Shown here piece by piece: positions 1-9,089 of a stretch of 37,392 nt of DNA (its first letter is position 1; each line of letters starts with the position of its first letter). Below the pieces are notes generated by a model, which was not told the origin of the DNA, did not search any database, and saw nothing but the letters and a program-made list of their open reading frames with translations. A program made the translations under genes and the position numbers. The stretch comes from Bacteroidales bacterium (GTDB taxonomy: Bacteria; Bacteroidota; Bacteroidia; Bacteroidales; UBA12170), in NCBI GenBank assembly GCA_021158405.1, contig JAGGUP010000170.1, positions 1 to 37,392 on the forward strand. The letters are read 5' to 3'.

Positions 1-1
1 T

Positions 2-85
2 GATGATAAGCCTTACGGCATGACCATCAATATGGGTGGCGATGACGTAGTTATAAATGCTATTATTTATAAAAAGGGAGAATAG
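2..85 (+). CDS. C-terminal fragment of an unidentified protein (5' end outside the window)
   Basis: An open frame enters from the left edge and ends at a TAG at 83-85, giving 27 residues that include GMTINMGGDDVVINAIIY and end in KKGE. The alternating hydrophobic pattern suggests two closing beta strands. The tail loosely recalls the ends of thiolase-fold condensing enzymes, but this is a weak impression and no family is assigned. A good terminator follows about 50 bases downstream, which supports this being a real gene end. Confidence 0.5.
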   Translation, partial: DDKPYGMTINMGGDDVVINAIIYKKGE

Positions 86-93
86 ACCAAGAT

Positions 94-127
94 TAGTCAT
101 ACGATGACTCTAGTCATCGTATGACTA
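94..127. repeat. Perfect 16-bp inverted repeat with a 2-nt centre
   Basis: The arms at 94-109 (TAGTCATACGATGACT) and 112-127 are exact reverse complements separated by CT. It starts 8 bases after the stop codon of the preceding gene and precedes the rho-independent terminator. No T tract follows directly, so it is not a classic terminator by itself. It could be a protein-binding dyad or an RNA-stabilising 3' hairpin. Confidence 0.7.
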
Positions 128-136
128 TAATAACAC

Positions 137-169
137 AAGCTCATCTGCATTTGTGGATGGGCTTTTTTT
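137..169 (+). terminator. Rho-independent terminator of the gene ending at 85
   Basis: The stem AAGCTCATC (137-145) pairs with GGATGGGCTT (around 156-164) with one G-U pair and a loop of about 10 nt, and runs into seven T residues at 163-169. It is oriented for the plus-strand gene that ends at 85. Confidence 0.75.
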
Positions 170-665
170 CTAGCACGGATGGAACTAAGACGGAGTGTGT
201 CTTGAAGACACGCCCCGTCTGATAAACAAACATAGAGGCAAAAGCTTGGTAAAAAAACCTTACCGAAAAATCTCTCGTCCCATACGGGACGAAACTAAAT
301 TTGGATATATTCCTGTCTACCAATCTTTTATCCCTAGCGGGATATAAATTTCAAATTTCTGCTAAGCTTAATTTCTAATTAAGCTTGATGAAAATTGTGG
401 TCTCCCGACCGTATCACATTTTAGATAATTATTTGTCAGAGACAAATTGAAATCTCCAGCCTAATCTGAAGATTAGGCTGAGCAGAAAAAATACGTATTA
501 TGGGAAGTAATTTATTTATCCAACTCGTTCTTATGAATACGAACAAGATTCTTAAATCGATAAACATAAGCCTCAAATCCAAATGAGCAGCAGGAAACCA
601 ACGTTAAGAAATAATCTGGCTCTCTTTTGGCATTATTCCTTCGGATTTGTCTTTTTCATGAAACA
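170..665. other. Non-coding stretch with a cluster of hairpins
   Basis: No credible gene was found here on either strand. From 188 to 480 it holds at least seven inverted repeats with short loops: 188-220, 248-264, 275-292, 329-344, 364-386, 431-447 and 457-480, plus a weak 4-bp one at 399-410. Arms range from 5 to 14 bp, and the sequences differ from one hairpin to the next. The last 180 bases before the FKBP gene show nothing clear. It lies between convergent genes (stop at 85 on plus, stop at 666 on minus). Possibilities are a structured RNA, REP-like mobile palindromes, or the remnant of an integration site. Confidence 0.6.
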
Positions 666-1118
666 CTATTTAACACTTACCAGATATATATCAAAAATTA
701 AAACCGAATTAGCTGGTATTGAAGATCTGCTATCAGAACCATAACCTAATCCCGATGGGATAATCAATTTTCCTGTTCCCCCAGCATTAAACAAGGGAAT
801 ACCTTCTTGCCATCCCTGAATAACCCCAACCAGTGGAAAGCTAGATGTTCCACTATCAAAAACAGATCCGTTAATAAGTTTCCCGGTATAAGTAACTGTA
901 ACTGTTGAGCTCAGGGAAGGTTTAAGTCCAGCTCCTTGATTATCAATAATATAATACAAACCAGAAGCGGTTGACTGTGCCGTTAAATCATTATCGGCTA
1001 AATAGTTTTCTATAATTCCTTTATCTATTTCTAATTGCGCTGCGGCATCTGTTTCCGTTTTATCACAGGCCGTAAATCCAAGCGAAACAGCCAAAAAAAA
1101 CATTATAATTTTTTTCAT
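666..1118 (-). CDS. FKBP-type peptidyl-prolyl cis-trans isomerase, lipoprotein
   Basis: This 150-residue protein should speed proline isomerisation during folding of exported proteins. A hydrophobic signal peptide ends in a lipobox-like FTAC with Cys18 as the likely lipidated residue, so it is probably anchored to a membrane facing the periplasm. The FKBP fold covers about residues 60-150, with VTVTYTGKLINGSVFDSG, the VIQGWQEG segment and GKLIIPSGLGYG, all typical of the family's active-site pocket. It is a single-domain FKBP with a short linker after the lipid anchor. It lies 40 bases downstream of the xanthine dehydrogenase gene but has its own -7 box, so it is probably transcribed separately. 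The family call is firm. The client proteins are unknown. Confidence 0.9.
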   Translation of the reverse strand: MKKIIMFFLAVSLGFTACDKTETDAAAQLEIDKGIIENYLADNDLTAQSTASGLYYIIDNQGAGLKPSLSSTVTVTYTGKLINGSVFDSGTSSFPLVGVIQGWQEGIPLFNAGGTGKLIIPSGLGYGSDSRSSIPANSVLIFDIYLVSVK

Positions 1119-1137
1119 TCTTTATTTTTTTTGTGTG

Positions 1138-1145
1138 CAAATATA
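1138..1145 (-). promoter_or_regulatory. Putative -7 box of the FKBP gene
   Basis: The minus strand reads TATATTTG, an exact match to the Bacteroidota -7 consensus TAnnTTTG, 20 bases upstream of the ATG at 1118. No convincing -33 TTTG was found at the usual distance. Confidence 0.45.
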
Positions 1146-1158
1146 CCAAAAAAGAAAG

Positions 1159-3456
1159 CTACGCTTCTTTTTTCTTCATTTGCTTCTTTAATTTTTCGCA
1201 ACTCATAGCAATATATTCATGGGTGGCCGGAATCTGAAATTCCAGATCAAATTGATGATTACCTACAGCAGATACCGCATCTTTTAATGCCAACCAAACA
1301 GATAAACCATGCATAAATGGTGGTTCGCCAACCGCCTTACTTTTTTTAATTACATTAGGATTAGGAGCATCATCAAGCAATTCTACTCTGAAATCTATAG
1401 GGATATCATTGATAGCCGGAATTTTATAGGTATCAGGCGAATGGTTTAATAAATTTCCATTTTTATCGTATTTCATTTCTTCGGAAGTAACCCAACCCAA
1501 ACCTTGAACAAAAGCACCTTCTATCTGTCCTTTGTCTATTAGCGGATTGATGGAATTTCCAACATCGTGTACAATATCAGTACGCAAAATCTGATGTTTT
1601 CCAGTCAAGATATCTACTTCCACCTCCGAAACAGACATACCATAAGCAAAATAATGAAAGGGTGTTCCTCTCCCCTTTTCTCGATCGAAATGAATATCTG
1701 GAGTTTTATAAAATCCTGTAGCACTTAAGCTATGTTGACTTATATATGCAGCCCGAACCAAATCAGCAAAGGAAACCTGATGATTTCCGTCTTGCACAAG
1801 ATTATTTTCAAAATGAATAGACTCTTTACTTTCAGGAAACATTTCGATAAATGCAACAGATAATCGTTCCAGCAACTTATCACAAGCATTTTTTACCGCC
1901 ATCCCATTTAAATCGGTACCTGAAGAAGCCGCAGTTGCTGAGGCATTTGGCACTTTGGATGTATTTGTGGCCGTAATATTTATTTGAGCAAAATCCACTC
2001 CTAAAATATCGGCAGCAACCTGTTTTATTTTTGTATGTAAGCCCTGCCCCATTTCTGTTCCTCCGTGATTTACATTCACGCTGCCGTCTTGATAAATATT
2101 TACCAAAGCACCAGCCTGATTCAAAAAGGAAGTTGTGAAGGATATTCCAAACTTTACGGGAACCAAGGCCATTCCACGTTTTATATATTCATTTTGCGAG
2201 TTGAATAAGTTAATGGTCTTTCTCCGATTAAAATAATCGCTCGAATCTATCAATTTTTTATAAATCTTTGGCAGTCGATTTACTTCAATATTCTGACCAT
2301 AATGCGTTATGTTTCGTTCTTTTTCGCCATAAAAATTAAGCTTACGAATTTCCGCGGCATCCTTCTTTAAGAATCGCGCAATGCGATCGATAATGGTTTC
2401 GATAACAGCAATTCCCTGTGGCCCTCCAAAACCACGAAAAGCCGTATTGGATGGAATATTCGTTTTCCAAACCAGTCCCTGAACGCGAACAGCAGGTAAA
2501 TAATAGGCATTATCAATATGAAAAAGAGCACGTTCCAGGATAGCCATACTTAAATCTAAAGAAGAACCTCCATCAGAATTAAGCATTACATCTAAACCCA
2601 AAATAAACCCTTTTTCATCAAAACCTACTTCGTAAGTAGAATAAAATGGATGTCTTTTCCCCGTTGTTAATTGATCAATATCTCTGCTCAGGTGCATCTC
2701 GACCACCTTTTGCGTATGCTGTGCTAACAGTGAAGCCCAAGCTGCAATATGATTGGCTTGTGTTTCTTTTCCGCCAAAAGCGCCACCCATTCGCTTGACT
2801 TCCACCTCAACCAGATTACGCGAAACTCCCAAGATTTCAGCAACTACAGCTTGTGTTTCATCAGGATGCTGAGAAGAACTATACACAAGCATTTCTTTCC
2901 CTTCTTGTGGAACTGCCAATGCGGTTTGAGTTTCTAAATACCAATGTTCTTGCCCACCGGTATGCAAATCGCCTATCAATTGAAACTGCGCATTTTGAAT
3001 TTCATTTTCCCATTCGCCGTTTTCAATTTTACGTGTTTCCTGAAAAGTTTCTCCCTTTTCCATTGCCTCCTCCAAGCCAATAATGGCAGGGAGTTCTTCG
3101 TATTCAATTTCTATTAGTTGAGCTGCTTTAATGGCAATTTCCATAGTAATAGCCGCAATTAATGCGATAGGAGCTCCAATAAAACAAACTTCATTTTCAA
3201 CCAAACAAGGTTCATCTTTGGCAATTGGACTCATTTGGTTAATACCTGAAATATTTTTATGGGTAAGAACACAAACAACACCTTCCAGTGATTTTGCCTT
3301 AAAACAATTAAGGGATTTTATTTTTGCGTGGGCTTTAGAACTGTAAACTAAATGACCTATCAAAGCATTTTCGCTCAGTTTCATATCGTGGATGTAAACT
3401 GATTCACCACTAACGTGATAGCGAATACTATTATGTTCAACAGATTGATGCGTCAT
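1159..3456 (-). CDS. xdhB: Xanthine dehydrogenase, molybdenum-binding subunit (XdhB type)
   Basis: This 765-residue protein is the large molybdopterin subunit of a purine hydroxylase, which oxidises hypoxanthine and xanthine to urate. The active-site residues of the bovine enzyme can be matched by motif: Glu231 in GGAFGGKET (bovine E802), Arg309 in LERALFH (R880), Phe343 in AFRGFGGPQG (F914) and the catalytic base Glu711 in KAVGEPPF (E1261). Together they favour true xanthine dehydrogenase over aldehyde oxidase. The cofactor-contact segment EMGQGLHTK is also present. The length fits the stand-alone subunit of split bacterial enzymes. No XdhA-type subunit with 2Fe-2S and FAD domains lies beside it, so its electron-transfer partner must be encoded elsewhere. 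The ATG at 3456 precedes the expected N-terminal segment HVSGESVYIHDM. Confidence 0.92.
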   Translation of the reverse strand: MTHQSVEHNSIRYHVSGESVYIHDMKLSENALIGHLVYSSKAHAKIKSLNCFKAKSLEGVVCVLTHKNISGINQMSPIAKDEPCLVENEVCFIGAPIALIAAITMEIAIKAAQLIEIEYEELPAIIGLEEAMEKGETFQETRKIENGEWENEIQNAQFQLIGDLHTGGQEHWYLETQTALAVPQEGKEMLVYSSSQHPDETQAVVAEILGVSRNLVEVEVKRMGGAFGGKETQANHIAAWASLLAQHTQKVVEMHLSRDIDQLTTGKRHPFYSTYEVGFDEKGFILGLDVMLNSDGGSSLDLSMAILERALFHIDNAYYLPAVRVQGLVWKTNIPSNTAFRGFGGPQGIAVIETIIDRIARFLKKDAAEIRKLNFYGEKERNITHYGQNIEVNRLPKIYKKLIDSSDYFNRRKTINLFNSQNEYIKRGMALVPVKFGISFTTSFLNQAGALVNIYQDGSVNVNHGGTEMGQGLHTKIKQVAADILGVDFAQINITATNTSKVPNASATAASSGTDLNGMAVKNACDKLLERLSVAFIEMFPESKESIHFENNLVQDGNHQVSFADLVRAAYISQHSLSATGFYKTPDIHFDREKGRGTPFHYFAYGMSVSEVEVDILTGKHQILRTDIVHDVGNSINPLIDKGQIEGAFVQGLGWVTSEEMKYDKNGNLLNHSPDTYKIPAINDIPIDFRVELLDDAPNPNVIKKSKAVGEPPFMHGLSVWLALKDAVSAVGNHQFDLEFQIPATHEYIAMSCEKLKKQMKKKEA

Positions 3457-3475
3457 AGTTATAGATTTAATCCAC

Positions 3476-3483
3476 CAAAAATA
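3476..3483 (-). promoter_or_regulatory. Putative -7 box of xdhB
   Basis: The minus strand reads TATTTTTG, matching TAnnTTTG, 19 bases upstream of the xdhB start. No -33 element is evident. Confidence 0.4.
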
Positions 3484-3547
3484 AGAAAAAACCTATCATA
3501 AACCCTGTCAGATTTCAAAAAGACATTCCTGTCACGTTTATAAAAGC

Positions 3548-3584
3548 AAAACCCTGACAGGTTTCCAAAACCTGACAGGGTTTT
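3548..3584 (-). terminator. Near-perfect 17-bp hairpin after odhB (terminator or REP-like element)
   Basis: The arms 3548-3564 and 3568-3584 are complementary except at one position, with a 3-nt loop and the core CCTGACAGG. It lies 32 bases beyond the odhB stop, and its A/T-rich outer ends give a U-rich 3' side when transcribed from the minus strand. Degraded relatives of the same CCTGTCA core occur at about 3503-3516 and 3528-3540, which suggests a small dispersed repeat rather than a simple terminator. Confidence 0.6.
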
Positions 3585-3615
3585 GGTCTTTGAAACTGAA
3601 CATGTTTATGTTTTT

Positions 3616-4884
3616 CTATACCCCTAATAATTTTTCAATCGGAGAACTACCTCCAAAGAGCATTCGCTCTGGATTTTCGAGCATCTCTTTTACTTTAACC
3701 AAAAAACCAACGGATTCTTTTCCGTCAACAACCCTGTGATCGTAGGATAAAGCTAAATACATAATTGGATGAATTTCTACCTTACCATTAACAGCAATTG
3801 GTCTCTCCACAATATTATGCATACCTAAAATAGCACTTTGAGGAGGATTGATAATAGGAGTCGACAACATAGAACCAAATACACCACCGTTGGTAATCGT
3901 AAATGTTCCTCCAGTCATTTCCTCTATACTTAATTTTCCATCTCTGGCTTTAATGGCCAAAGCTTTAATCGTTTGCTCAATCTCAGCTAAACTTAAGGTT
4001 TCGGCATTACGAATAACGGGAACAACCAATCCTTTTGGAGAACTGACAGCAATACTAATATCGGCATAATCGTAAGTGATTATTTCATCACCATTAATCA
4101 TAGAATTGACCTTTGGGAAATGCTGCAAAGCTTCAGTTACGGCTTTTGTAAAAAACGACATAAAACCCAAACCAACTCCATGTTGCTCTTTAAATTGCTC
4201 CTTATATTTTTTCCGAATTTCCATAATCGGCGTCATATTCACTTCATTAAATGTAGTGAGCATGGCCGTTTCATTTTTAACTGAAACCAGACGTTGCGCC
4301 AATTTTTTCCGCAATAGCGACATCTTTTTAGCTTCCTGATTGCGTGTTCCTCCCCAAGAATTTGATGTTATAGAAACTTCTTTTTGAGGTGTTTTCTCTT
4401 TGGCTTCTAAATAAAATTCCACATCTTTTGTTCCCAAACGAAGCGATTTATAGAACGTTGTTATCTCGGCTTCGCTGATATGCTTTTCTTCCATAAGCTT
4501 TCGAGCCAATGGCGAAATATGCATATCCGATTCCTTTGGCATTGGATCAACAGATTTTTCTTCGACAGCAGGTGCTAACTTCTCTTCTTTTTCAGCAGGA
4601 GTATCTTCTTTTTTTGTTTTAACAACGGCTGCTGTTTTCGGTACTTTAACGCTGTTGTCGATACTGCAAACCACCGTTCCAATTTCAACGGTATCACCTT
4701 CTTCAGCCAAAAGTTTAATTTTACCGGAAACTTCGGCAGAAATACTTAGGGTTGCTTTATCTGAATCGATTTCGGCAATTTCCTGATCTTTTTGAACCAG
4801 ACTTCCATCTTCCACTAACCAGGAAGCAATTTGAACTTCAGTGATAGACTCGCCCGGACTGGGTACTTTTATTTCTACAATCAT
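3616..4884 (-). CDS. odhB: 2-oxoglutarate dehydrogenase E2, dihydrolipoyl succinyltransferase
   Basis: This 422-residue protein transfers succinyl groups from E1 to coenzyme A in the TCA-cycle 2-oxoglutarate dehydrogenase complex. The N-terminal lipoyl domain (about 1-77) carries the lipoyl lysine K43 in IDSDKATL. A charged Ala/Pro/Glu/Lys linker follows, then the peripheral subunit-binding domain at about 122-141 ([11 protein letters not shown]). The C-terminal catalytic domain ends with SYDHRVVDG, where His383 and Asp387 form the acyltransferase active site. Its start overlaps the end of the E1 gene by four bases (ATGA), so the pair is translationally coupled. The E3 subunit is not in the window. 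The E1 partner next door excludes a pyruvate-specific E2. Confidence 0.96.
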   Translation of the reverse strand: MIVEIKVPSPGESITEVQIASWLVEDGSLVQKDQEIAEIDSDKATLSISAEVSGKIKLLAEEGDTVEIGTVVCSIDNSVKVPKTAAVVKTKKEDTPAEKEEKLAPAVEEKSVDPMPKESDMHISPLARKLMEEKHISEAEITTFYKSLRLGTKDVEFYLEAKEKTPQKEVSITSNSWGGTRNQEAKKMSLLRKKLAQRLVSVKNETAMLTTFNEVNMTPIMEIRKKYKEQFKEQHGVGLGFMSFFTKAVTEALQHFPKVNSMINGDEIITYDYADISIAVSSPKGLVVPVIRNAETLSLAEIEQTIKALAIKARDGKLSIEEMTGGTFTITNGGVFGSMLSTPIINPPQSAILGMHNIVERPIAVNGKVEIHPIMYLALSYDHRVVDGKESVGFLVKVKEMLENPERMLFGGSSPIEKLLGV

Positions 4885-7697
4885 TTTGATTTGTTTTGTT
4901 CATTTTCGAGATTAAAAGCTTGCCAATTATTTCCTATACATGCCATTTTACAAATAGTACCAATACGAGAGCAATCTCTACATTCCTCAAATGTCTTTTC
5001 TATTATTTTTCGCTGTTGTTTTTGGTGAAATTTACTCGAACCTGTAGCGGGACTGCCTGTAGCAGGACGTGCTATAATGAATAAATTCAATTGGTCAAGT
5101 TCGGATCTGATAAACGGACTTGCTCCCATATTATAAGGTTCTTCCTGTACCCACATCTTTAATTCTGCATTTTTGTATTTTGTCAGAATCTGATTGATTT
5201 GCTTTTTAGGCAATGGATAGACTTGTTCCAAACGAATAATGGCTAAATCTTCGTTCTTTAGTGCTCTTTTTTCATCCAATAAATCGTAATAAATTTTCCC
5301 CGTACAGAAAGCTATTTTTTTAATTTTTTTCGGATCTGCGCTGCTATCATCAATAACTTCTTTAAATCCACCTTTCGTAAAATCGACTAAATCAGATACC
5401 GCCTCAGGATGTCGCAATAAACTTTTTGGAGTAAACACAACCAATGGTTTACGGAACTCGCGTTTGAGTTGACGACGTAGGACATGAAACATATTGGCAG
5501 GCGTGGTCACATTCACTACTTGAAAATTATTTTCGGCACAAAGTGTTAAGAAGCGTTCCATACGTCCACTGGAATGTTCCGGTCCTTGTCCTTCAAAACC
5601 ATGAGGGAGAAGAATTACCAAATCGTTCATTACATTCCACTTATCTTCTGCACTACTTAAAAATTGATCAAAAATAATTTGAGCTCCATTATTAAAATCG
5701 CCAAACTGGGCTTCCCAAATAGTTAACTCATGAGGCGAAGCTAATGCGTAACCATATTCGAAACCCAATACTCCATATTCAGAAAGTAAAGAGTTGTAAA
5801 TATGAAATGGCGCTTGCGTTTTACTGATGTTTTTAAGTGGAGTATAGGTTTCTTCAGAATCGTCGATAGTAAAAACGGCATGCCGATGCGAGAAAGTGCC
5901 TCGTTCCACATCTTGTCCACTAATTCGCACTGGAAATCCTTCTTGAACCAAAGACCCATAAGCAAATAATTCGCCCATGGCCCAATCCAATTTTTGGTGT
6001 TTAAACACCATATCGTTTCGTGTTTTTTGAAGACTAACAATTTTTCTAAAAAACTTTGTGTCTTCAGGCAGGCTTGTGATTTTATCAGCGATATCTTTTA
6101 GAATGCTCAGGTCAACACCTGTGTTAGGTGATTTATCAAAATCAGCTTTTTTGGCTTTCTTAATTCCTTTCCATTCTTTTGCTAAAAAGGATGAAATATG
6201 AGCACGGATAATTTTTTTGGCGCTTGTTAAAGACTCTTCCAATAAATCGTAAAAAGCGGTTTCTATTTGTTTTGCTTCCGATTCGGAAATATCTTTTTGC
6301 TCAATTAATTTCTTCGCATAAATTACTCGTGGGTCATCATGATTTTCAATGGCTTTATACAAAACCGGCTGTGTAAACCGAGGTTCATCACCTTCATTAT
6401 GACCATATTTGCGGTAACATAATAAATCAATAAAAATATCTTTATGGAATTTTTGACGGTATTCCATGGCCAAAATAGCGGTAAAAGCAACGGCTTCGGC
6501 ATCATCACCATTCACATGAAAAACGGGTGCTTGAATGGTTTTAGCCACATCCGTAGAATAAGTCGAAGTACGCGCATCAAGGTAGTTAGTAGTAAAACCA
6601 ATCTGATTATTGATAACCAAATGTAAAGTGCCGCCAGTAGTATATCCCTTTAATTTCGACATCTGTGCCACTTCGTAAACCACGCCTTGACCGGCAATAG
6701 AAGCGTCTCCATGAATAATTATTGGAACAATGGAATCTTCGGTAGTATCCGATTTAAGATTGTCGATATGAGCTCTTGTGAGTCCTTCTACAACCGGATT
6801 AACAGCTTCCAAATGCGAAGGATTTGGAGAAAGTGTTAGTACAACCTCTTTTCCTTTATTCGTTTTAGTTTCTGAAGTATAACCCAAATGATATTTAACA
6901 TCGCCAAGCAAAAAGGAATCCTCATATTCGTTCCCCGAAAACTCACTAAAAATCTGGTGATAGGGCTTTCCCATAATATTGGCTAACACATTCAATCGAC
7001 CACGATGCGCCATTCCAATCATAAACTCTTTCACTCCGAGCTTATTTCCCCCTTCAATAACAGCATCCAATGCAGGAATTAAGGATTCAGCACCTTCCAG
7101 CGAAAATCGTTTTTGTCCCGGAAATTTTTTATGTATAAATTTCTCAAATCCAACGGCCTGAGTCAATTTATTTAAAATATTCAATTTATCATTATGCGAA
7201 AAGGAAGGCGTATTTCTCGATTCTTCCATTTTTGTCTTTAGCCATGCAATTTCATCCAGATTACGTATATACACATATTCAACGGCAACAGAACCACAAT
7301 AGGTTTGATCCAGCATTTGAATAATGTCTTTTAGTTTGGAAGCTCCCAATCCGACTTTTTTTCCAGCTTCAAATACCTTTTCCAAATCTTCTTTTACCAA
7401 ACCGTAATTTTGGTAATCGAGCGAAGGAGCATAATGGCGTCTTTTTCGAACCGGATTAGTTTTTGTAAATAAATGACCGCGCTTGCGATAATCTTCAATC
7501 AGATTAATCACCTTGTATTCTGATGAAGAAACACTATCGGATTCAACCGAATAATCTTTCTTAGAAAATTCGAAGCCTTCAAAAAATTTGCGCCAACCAA
7601 ATTCAACATTTTCAGGGTTTTTGAGGAATTTTTGATACAATTCTTCAATATCTTCCGGATTGGTATTTAAATAGGAATATTTATCCATAACTCGCAT
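4881..7697 (-). CDS. odhA: 2-oxoglutarate dehydrogenase E1 component
   Basis: This 938-residue thiamine-diphosphate enzyme decarboxylates 2-oxoglutarate and passes the succinyl group to the lipoyl arm of E2. The length is close to that of E. coli SucA. Visible family motifs are [13 protein letters not shown] (226-238), the cofactor-binding [10 protein letters not shown] (329-338) with NNQIGFTTN (363-371), [28 protein letters not shown] and [17 protein letters not shown]. The short N-terminal segment [17 protein letters not shown] resembles the E2-binding region of the family. An in-frame ATG three codons downstream (7688) is an equally plausible start, because MDKYSYLN is closer to the usual N terminus. 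It is first in the odhA-odhB pair. Confidence 0.96.
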   Translation of the reverse strand: MRVMDKYSYLNTNPEDIEELYQKFLKNPENVEFGWRKFFEGFEFSKKDYSVESDSVSSSEYKVINLIEDYRKRGHLFTKTNPVRKRRHYAPSLDYQNYGLVKEDLEKVFEAGKKVGLGASKLKDIIQMLDQTYCGSVAVEYVYIRNLDEIAWLKTKMEESRNTPSFSHNDKLNILNKLTQAVGFEKFIHKKFPGQKRFSLEGAESLIPALDAVIEGGNKLGVKEFMIGMAHRGRLNVLANIMGKPYHQIFSEFSGNEYEDSFLLGDVKYHLGYTSETKTNKGKEVVLTLSPNPSHLEAVNPVVEGLTRAHIDNLKSDTTEDSIVPIIIHGDASIAGQGVVYEVAQMSKLKGYTTGGTLHLVINNQIGFTTNYLDARTSTYSTDVAKTIQAPVFHVNGDDAEAVAFTAILAMEYRQKFHKDIFIDLLCYRKYGHNEGDEPRFTQPVLYKAIENHDDPRVIYAKKLIEQKDISESEAKQIETAFYDLLEESLTSAKKIIRAHISSFLAKEWKGIKKAKKADFDKSPNTGVDLSILKDIADKITSLPEDTKFFRKIVSLQKTRNDMVFKHQKLDWAMGELFAYGSLVQEGFPVRISGQDVERGTFSHRHAVFTIDDSEETYTPLKNISKTQAPFHIYNSLLSEYGVLGFEYGYALASPHELTIWEAQFGDFNNGAQIIFDQFLSSAEDKWNVMNDLVILLPHGFEGQGPEHSSGRMERFLTLCAENNFQVVNVTTPANMFHVLRRQLKREFRKPLVVFTPKSLLRHPEAVSDLVDFTKGGFKEVIDDSSADPKKIKKIAFCTGKIYYDLLDEKRALKNEDLAIIRLEQVYPLPKKQINQILTKYKNAELKMWVQEEPYNMGASPFIRSELDQLNLFIIARPATGSPATGSSKFHQKQQRKIIEKTFEECRDCSRIGTICKMACIGNNWQAFNLENEQNKSK

Positions 7698-7715
7698 TTA
7701 CTAAATATAGAGTGG

Positions 7716-7723
7716 CAAAAGTA
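7716..7723 (-). promoter_or_regulatory. Putative -7 box of odhAB
   Basis: The minus strand reads TACTTTTG, an exact TAnnTTTG match, 18 bases upstream of the first ATG of odhA. An AT-only dyad (7732-7739 with 7743-7750) lies just upstream and may be chance in such AT-rich sequence. Confidence 0.45.
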
Positions 7724-7841
7724 ATCTCTTTATTTAAAATGATTTTAAATAAAATAACAAAATTAAAAATAATACAAAGCAACAGCCTCAAAAAGCAAAG
7801 GAAATAGATAGAGAAGTGATGCATTTATGCCAACGGTAATT

Positions 7842-9089
7842 TCAAATTTCAGCTATTTCAAAGCCTACAGTTTTCATATCCTCCCAAAATTTGGGATACG
7901 ATTTAGCGACAACAGATGGAGAATCGATTTTTATTTCTCCTAAAAGCATGCTCAAAGCAGCAAAAGACATCGCCATTCTGTGGTCGGAATATACCTGAAC
8001 TTTGTTTTTTGATTCTAATTTAGCCGACACGAGTTTTATATTGTCATTATCAGTCGAAATATCGGCTCTTAAAGCTTTTAACTCCTTTACCAAAGCGTTT
8101 ATTCTATCCGTTTCTTTAATTCGGAGATTACTTAATCCGGTAAATTTTCCTGAAATTTGAAGTCCGGCAGCAGTAACAATAAGTGTTTGAGCCAAATCGG
8201 GATTAGCATAAAAATCCATTTTCAAGGATTTGGTTTCCGCCTTTGTTTTACTCAAGTGAACACCTTCTTCTGTAAATTTTGTTTGAACACCAAATTCTGT
8301 AGCCCATTTGGCAATAATACTATCCCCTTGTGTGCTAACTTCTTTCAATCCCAGCAAAATCAAATCAACCTCATCTGCAAAAGCGGCCATTTGATACCAA
8401 TAGGAAGCTGCACTCCAATCAGACTCAATACAGAAAGTATTTTTATTTATATAGCGTTGTTTTTGAATGAAAATTAGATTGCCATTGCGTTCGATTTCGA
8501 TGCCAAATTCTTGCATGATTTTAATTGTCATATTGATATAAGGCTCTGAACTCACTTCTCCTATCAATTTCATTCTCAAGCCATTCGTCATTTTTGGCGC
8601 CATCAATAATAAAGCCGAAATAAACTGAGAACTCACCGTAGCATCTACTTCAATTTCACCTCCTTTGAGTCTTTTTCCTTCAACCAGAATGGGAGCAAAA
8701 CCTTCTTTTTCAACATAAGTAATTGTTGTACCTAGCTCTCTCAATTTATCAACTAAAATACCCAATGGCCTTTGTTTCATACGTTCAAAACCGGTAATAT
8801 AGGATTTCACATTAATACCTGCTGCAAAGGCTGTTAAAAATCGCATAGCAGTTCCCGAATCCTGAACATCTATATTTAGCGAAATATGAGTCCCTTTTAA
8901 TCTGAGTAATGATTCCAGTGAATCTTGCAATAACTTTGTATCGTTACTTTCTGAAAGGTTCTCAATATCCAAATTTTCTGCTCCTAAAATAGCATCAATT
9001 ATGAGCAATCGAGCGCTTTCGCTTTTTGACGCAGGTAATTGAATGCGCCCTTTTAAACTGCGATCTTTCTTTTTAATTAGAAAAGCCAT
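7842..9089 (-). CDS. aroA: 3-phosphoshikimate 1-carboxyvinyltransferase (EPSP synthase)
   Basis: This 415-residue enzyme joins phosphoenolpyruvate to shikimate-3-phosphate, the sixth step of aromatic amino acid synthesis. The substrate-binding trio Lys22, Ser23 and Arg27 lies in PASKSESARLL at the same numbering as E. coli AroA. Other family motifs are DSGTAMRFLTAF (in place of the usual GNAGT loop), RMKQRPLG, LRIKETDRI and YSDHRMAMS. The divergent DSGTAMR loop fits the Bacteroidota branch as I know it, but its effect on inhibitor binding cannot be judged from sequence. The start overlaps the end of aroB by 17 bases, so the two are translated as a coupled unit. Confidence 0.94.
   Translation of the reverse strand: MAFLIKKKDRSLKGRIQLPASKSESARLLIIDAILGAENLDIENLSESNDTKLLQDSLESLLRLKGTHISLNIDVQDSGTAMRFLTAFAAGINVKSYITGFERMKQRPLGILVDKLRELGTTITYVEKEGFAPILVEGKRLKGGEIEVDATVSSQFISALLLMAPKMTNGLRMKLIGEVSSEPYINMTIKIMQEFGIEIERNGNLIFIQKQRYINKNTFCIESDWSAASYWYQMAAFADEVDLILLGLKEVSTQGDSIIAKWATEFGVQTKFTEEGVHLSKTKAETKSLKMDFYANPDLAQTLIVTAAGLQISGKFTGLSNLRIKETDRINALVKELKALRADISTDNDNIKLVSAKLESKNKVQVYSDHRMAMSFAALSMLLGEIKIDSPSVVAKSYPKFWEDMKTVGFEIAEI

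Noticed and set aside
188-480. CRISPR array
   Set aside because: The palindromic units differ in sequence and length, so there is no constant repeat with unique spacers.
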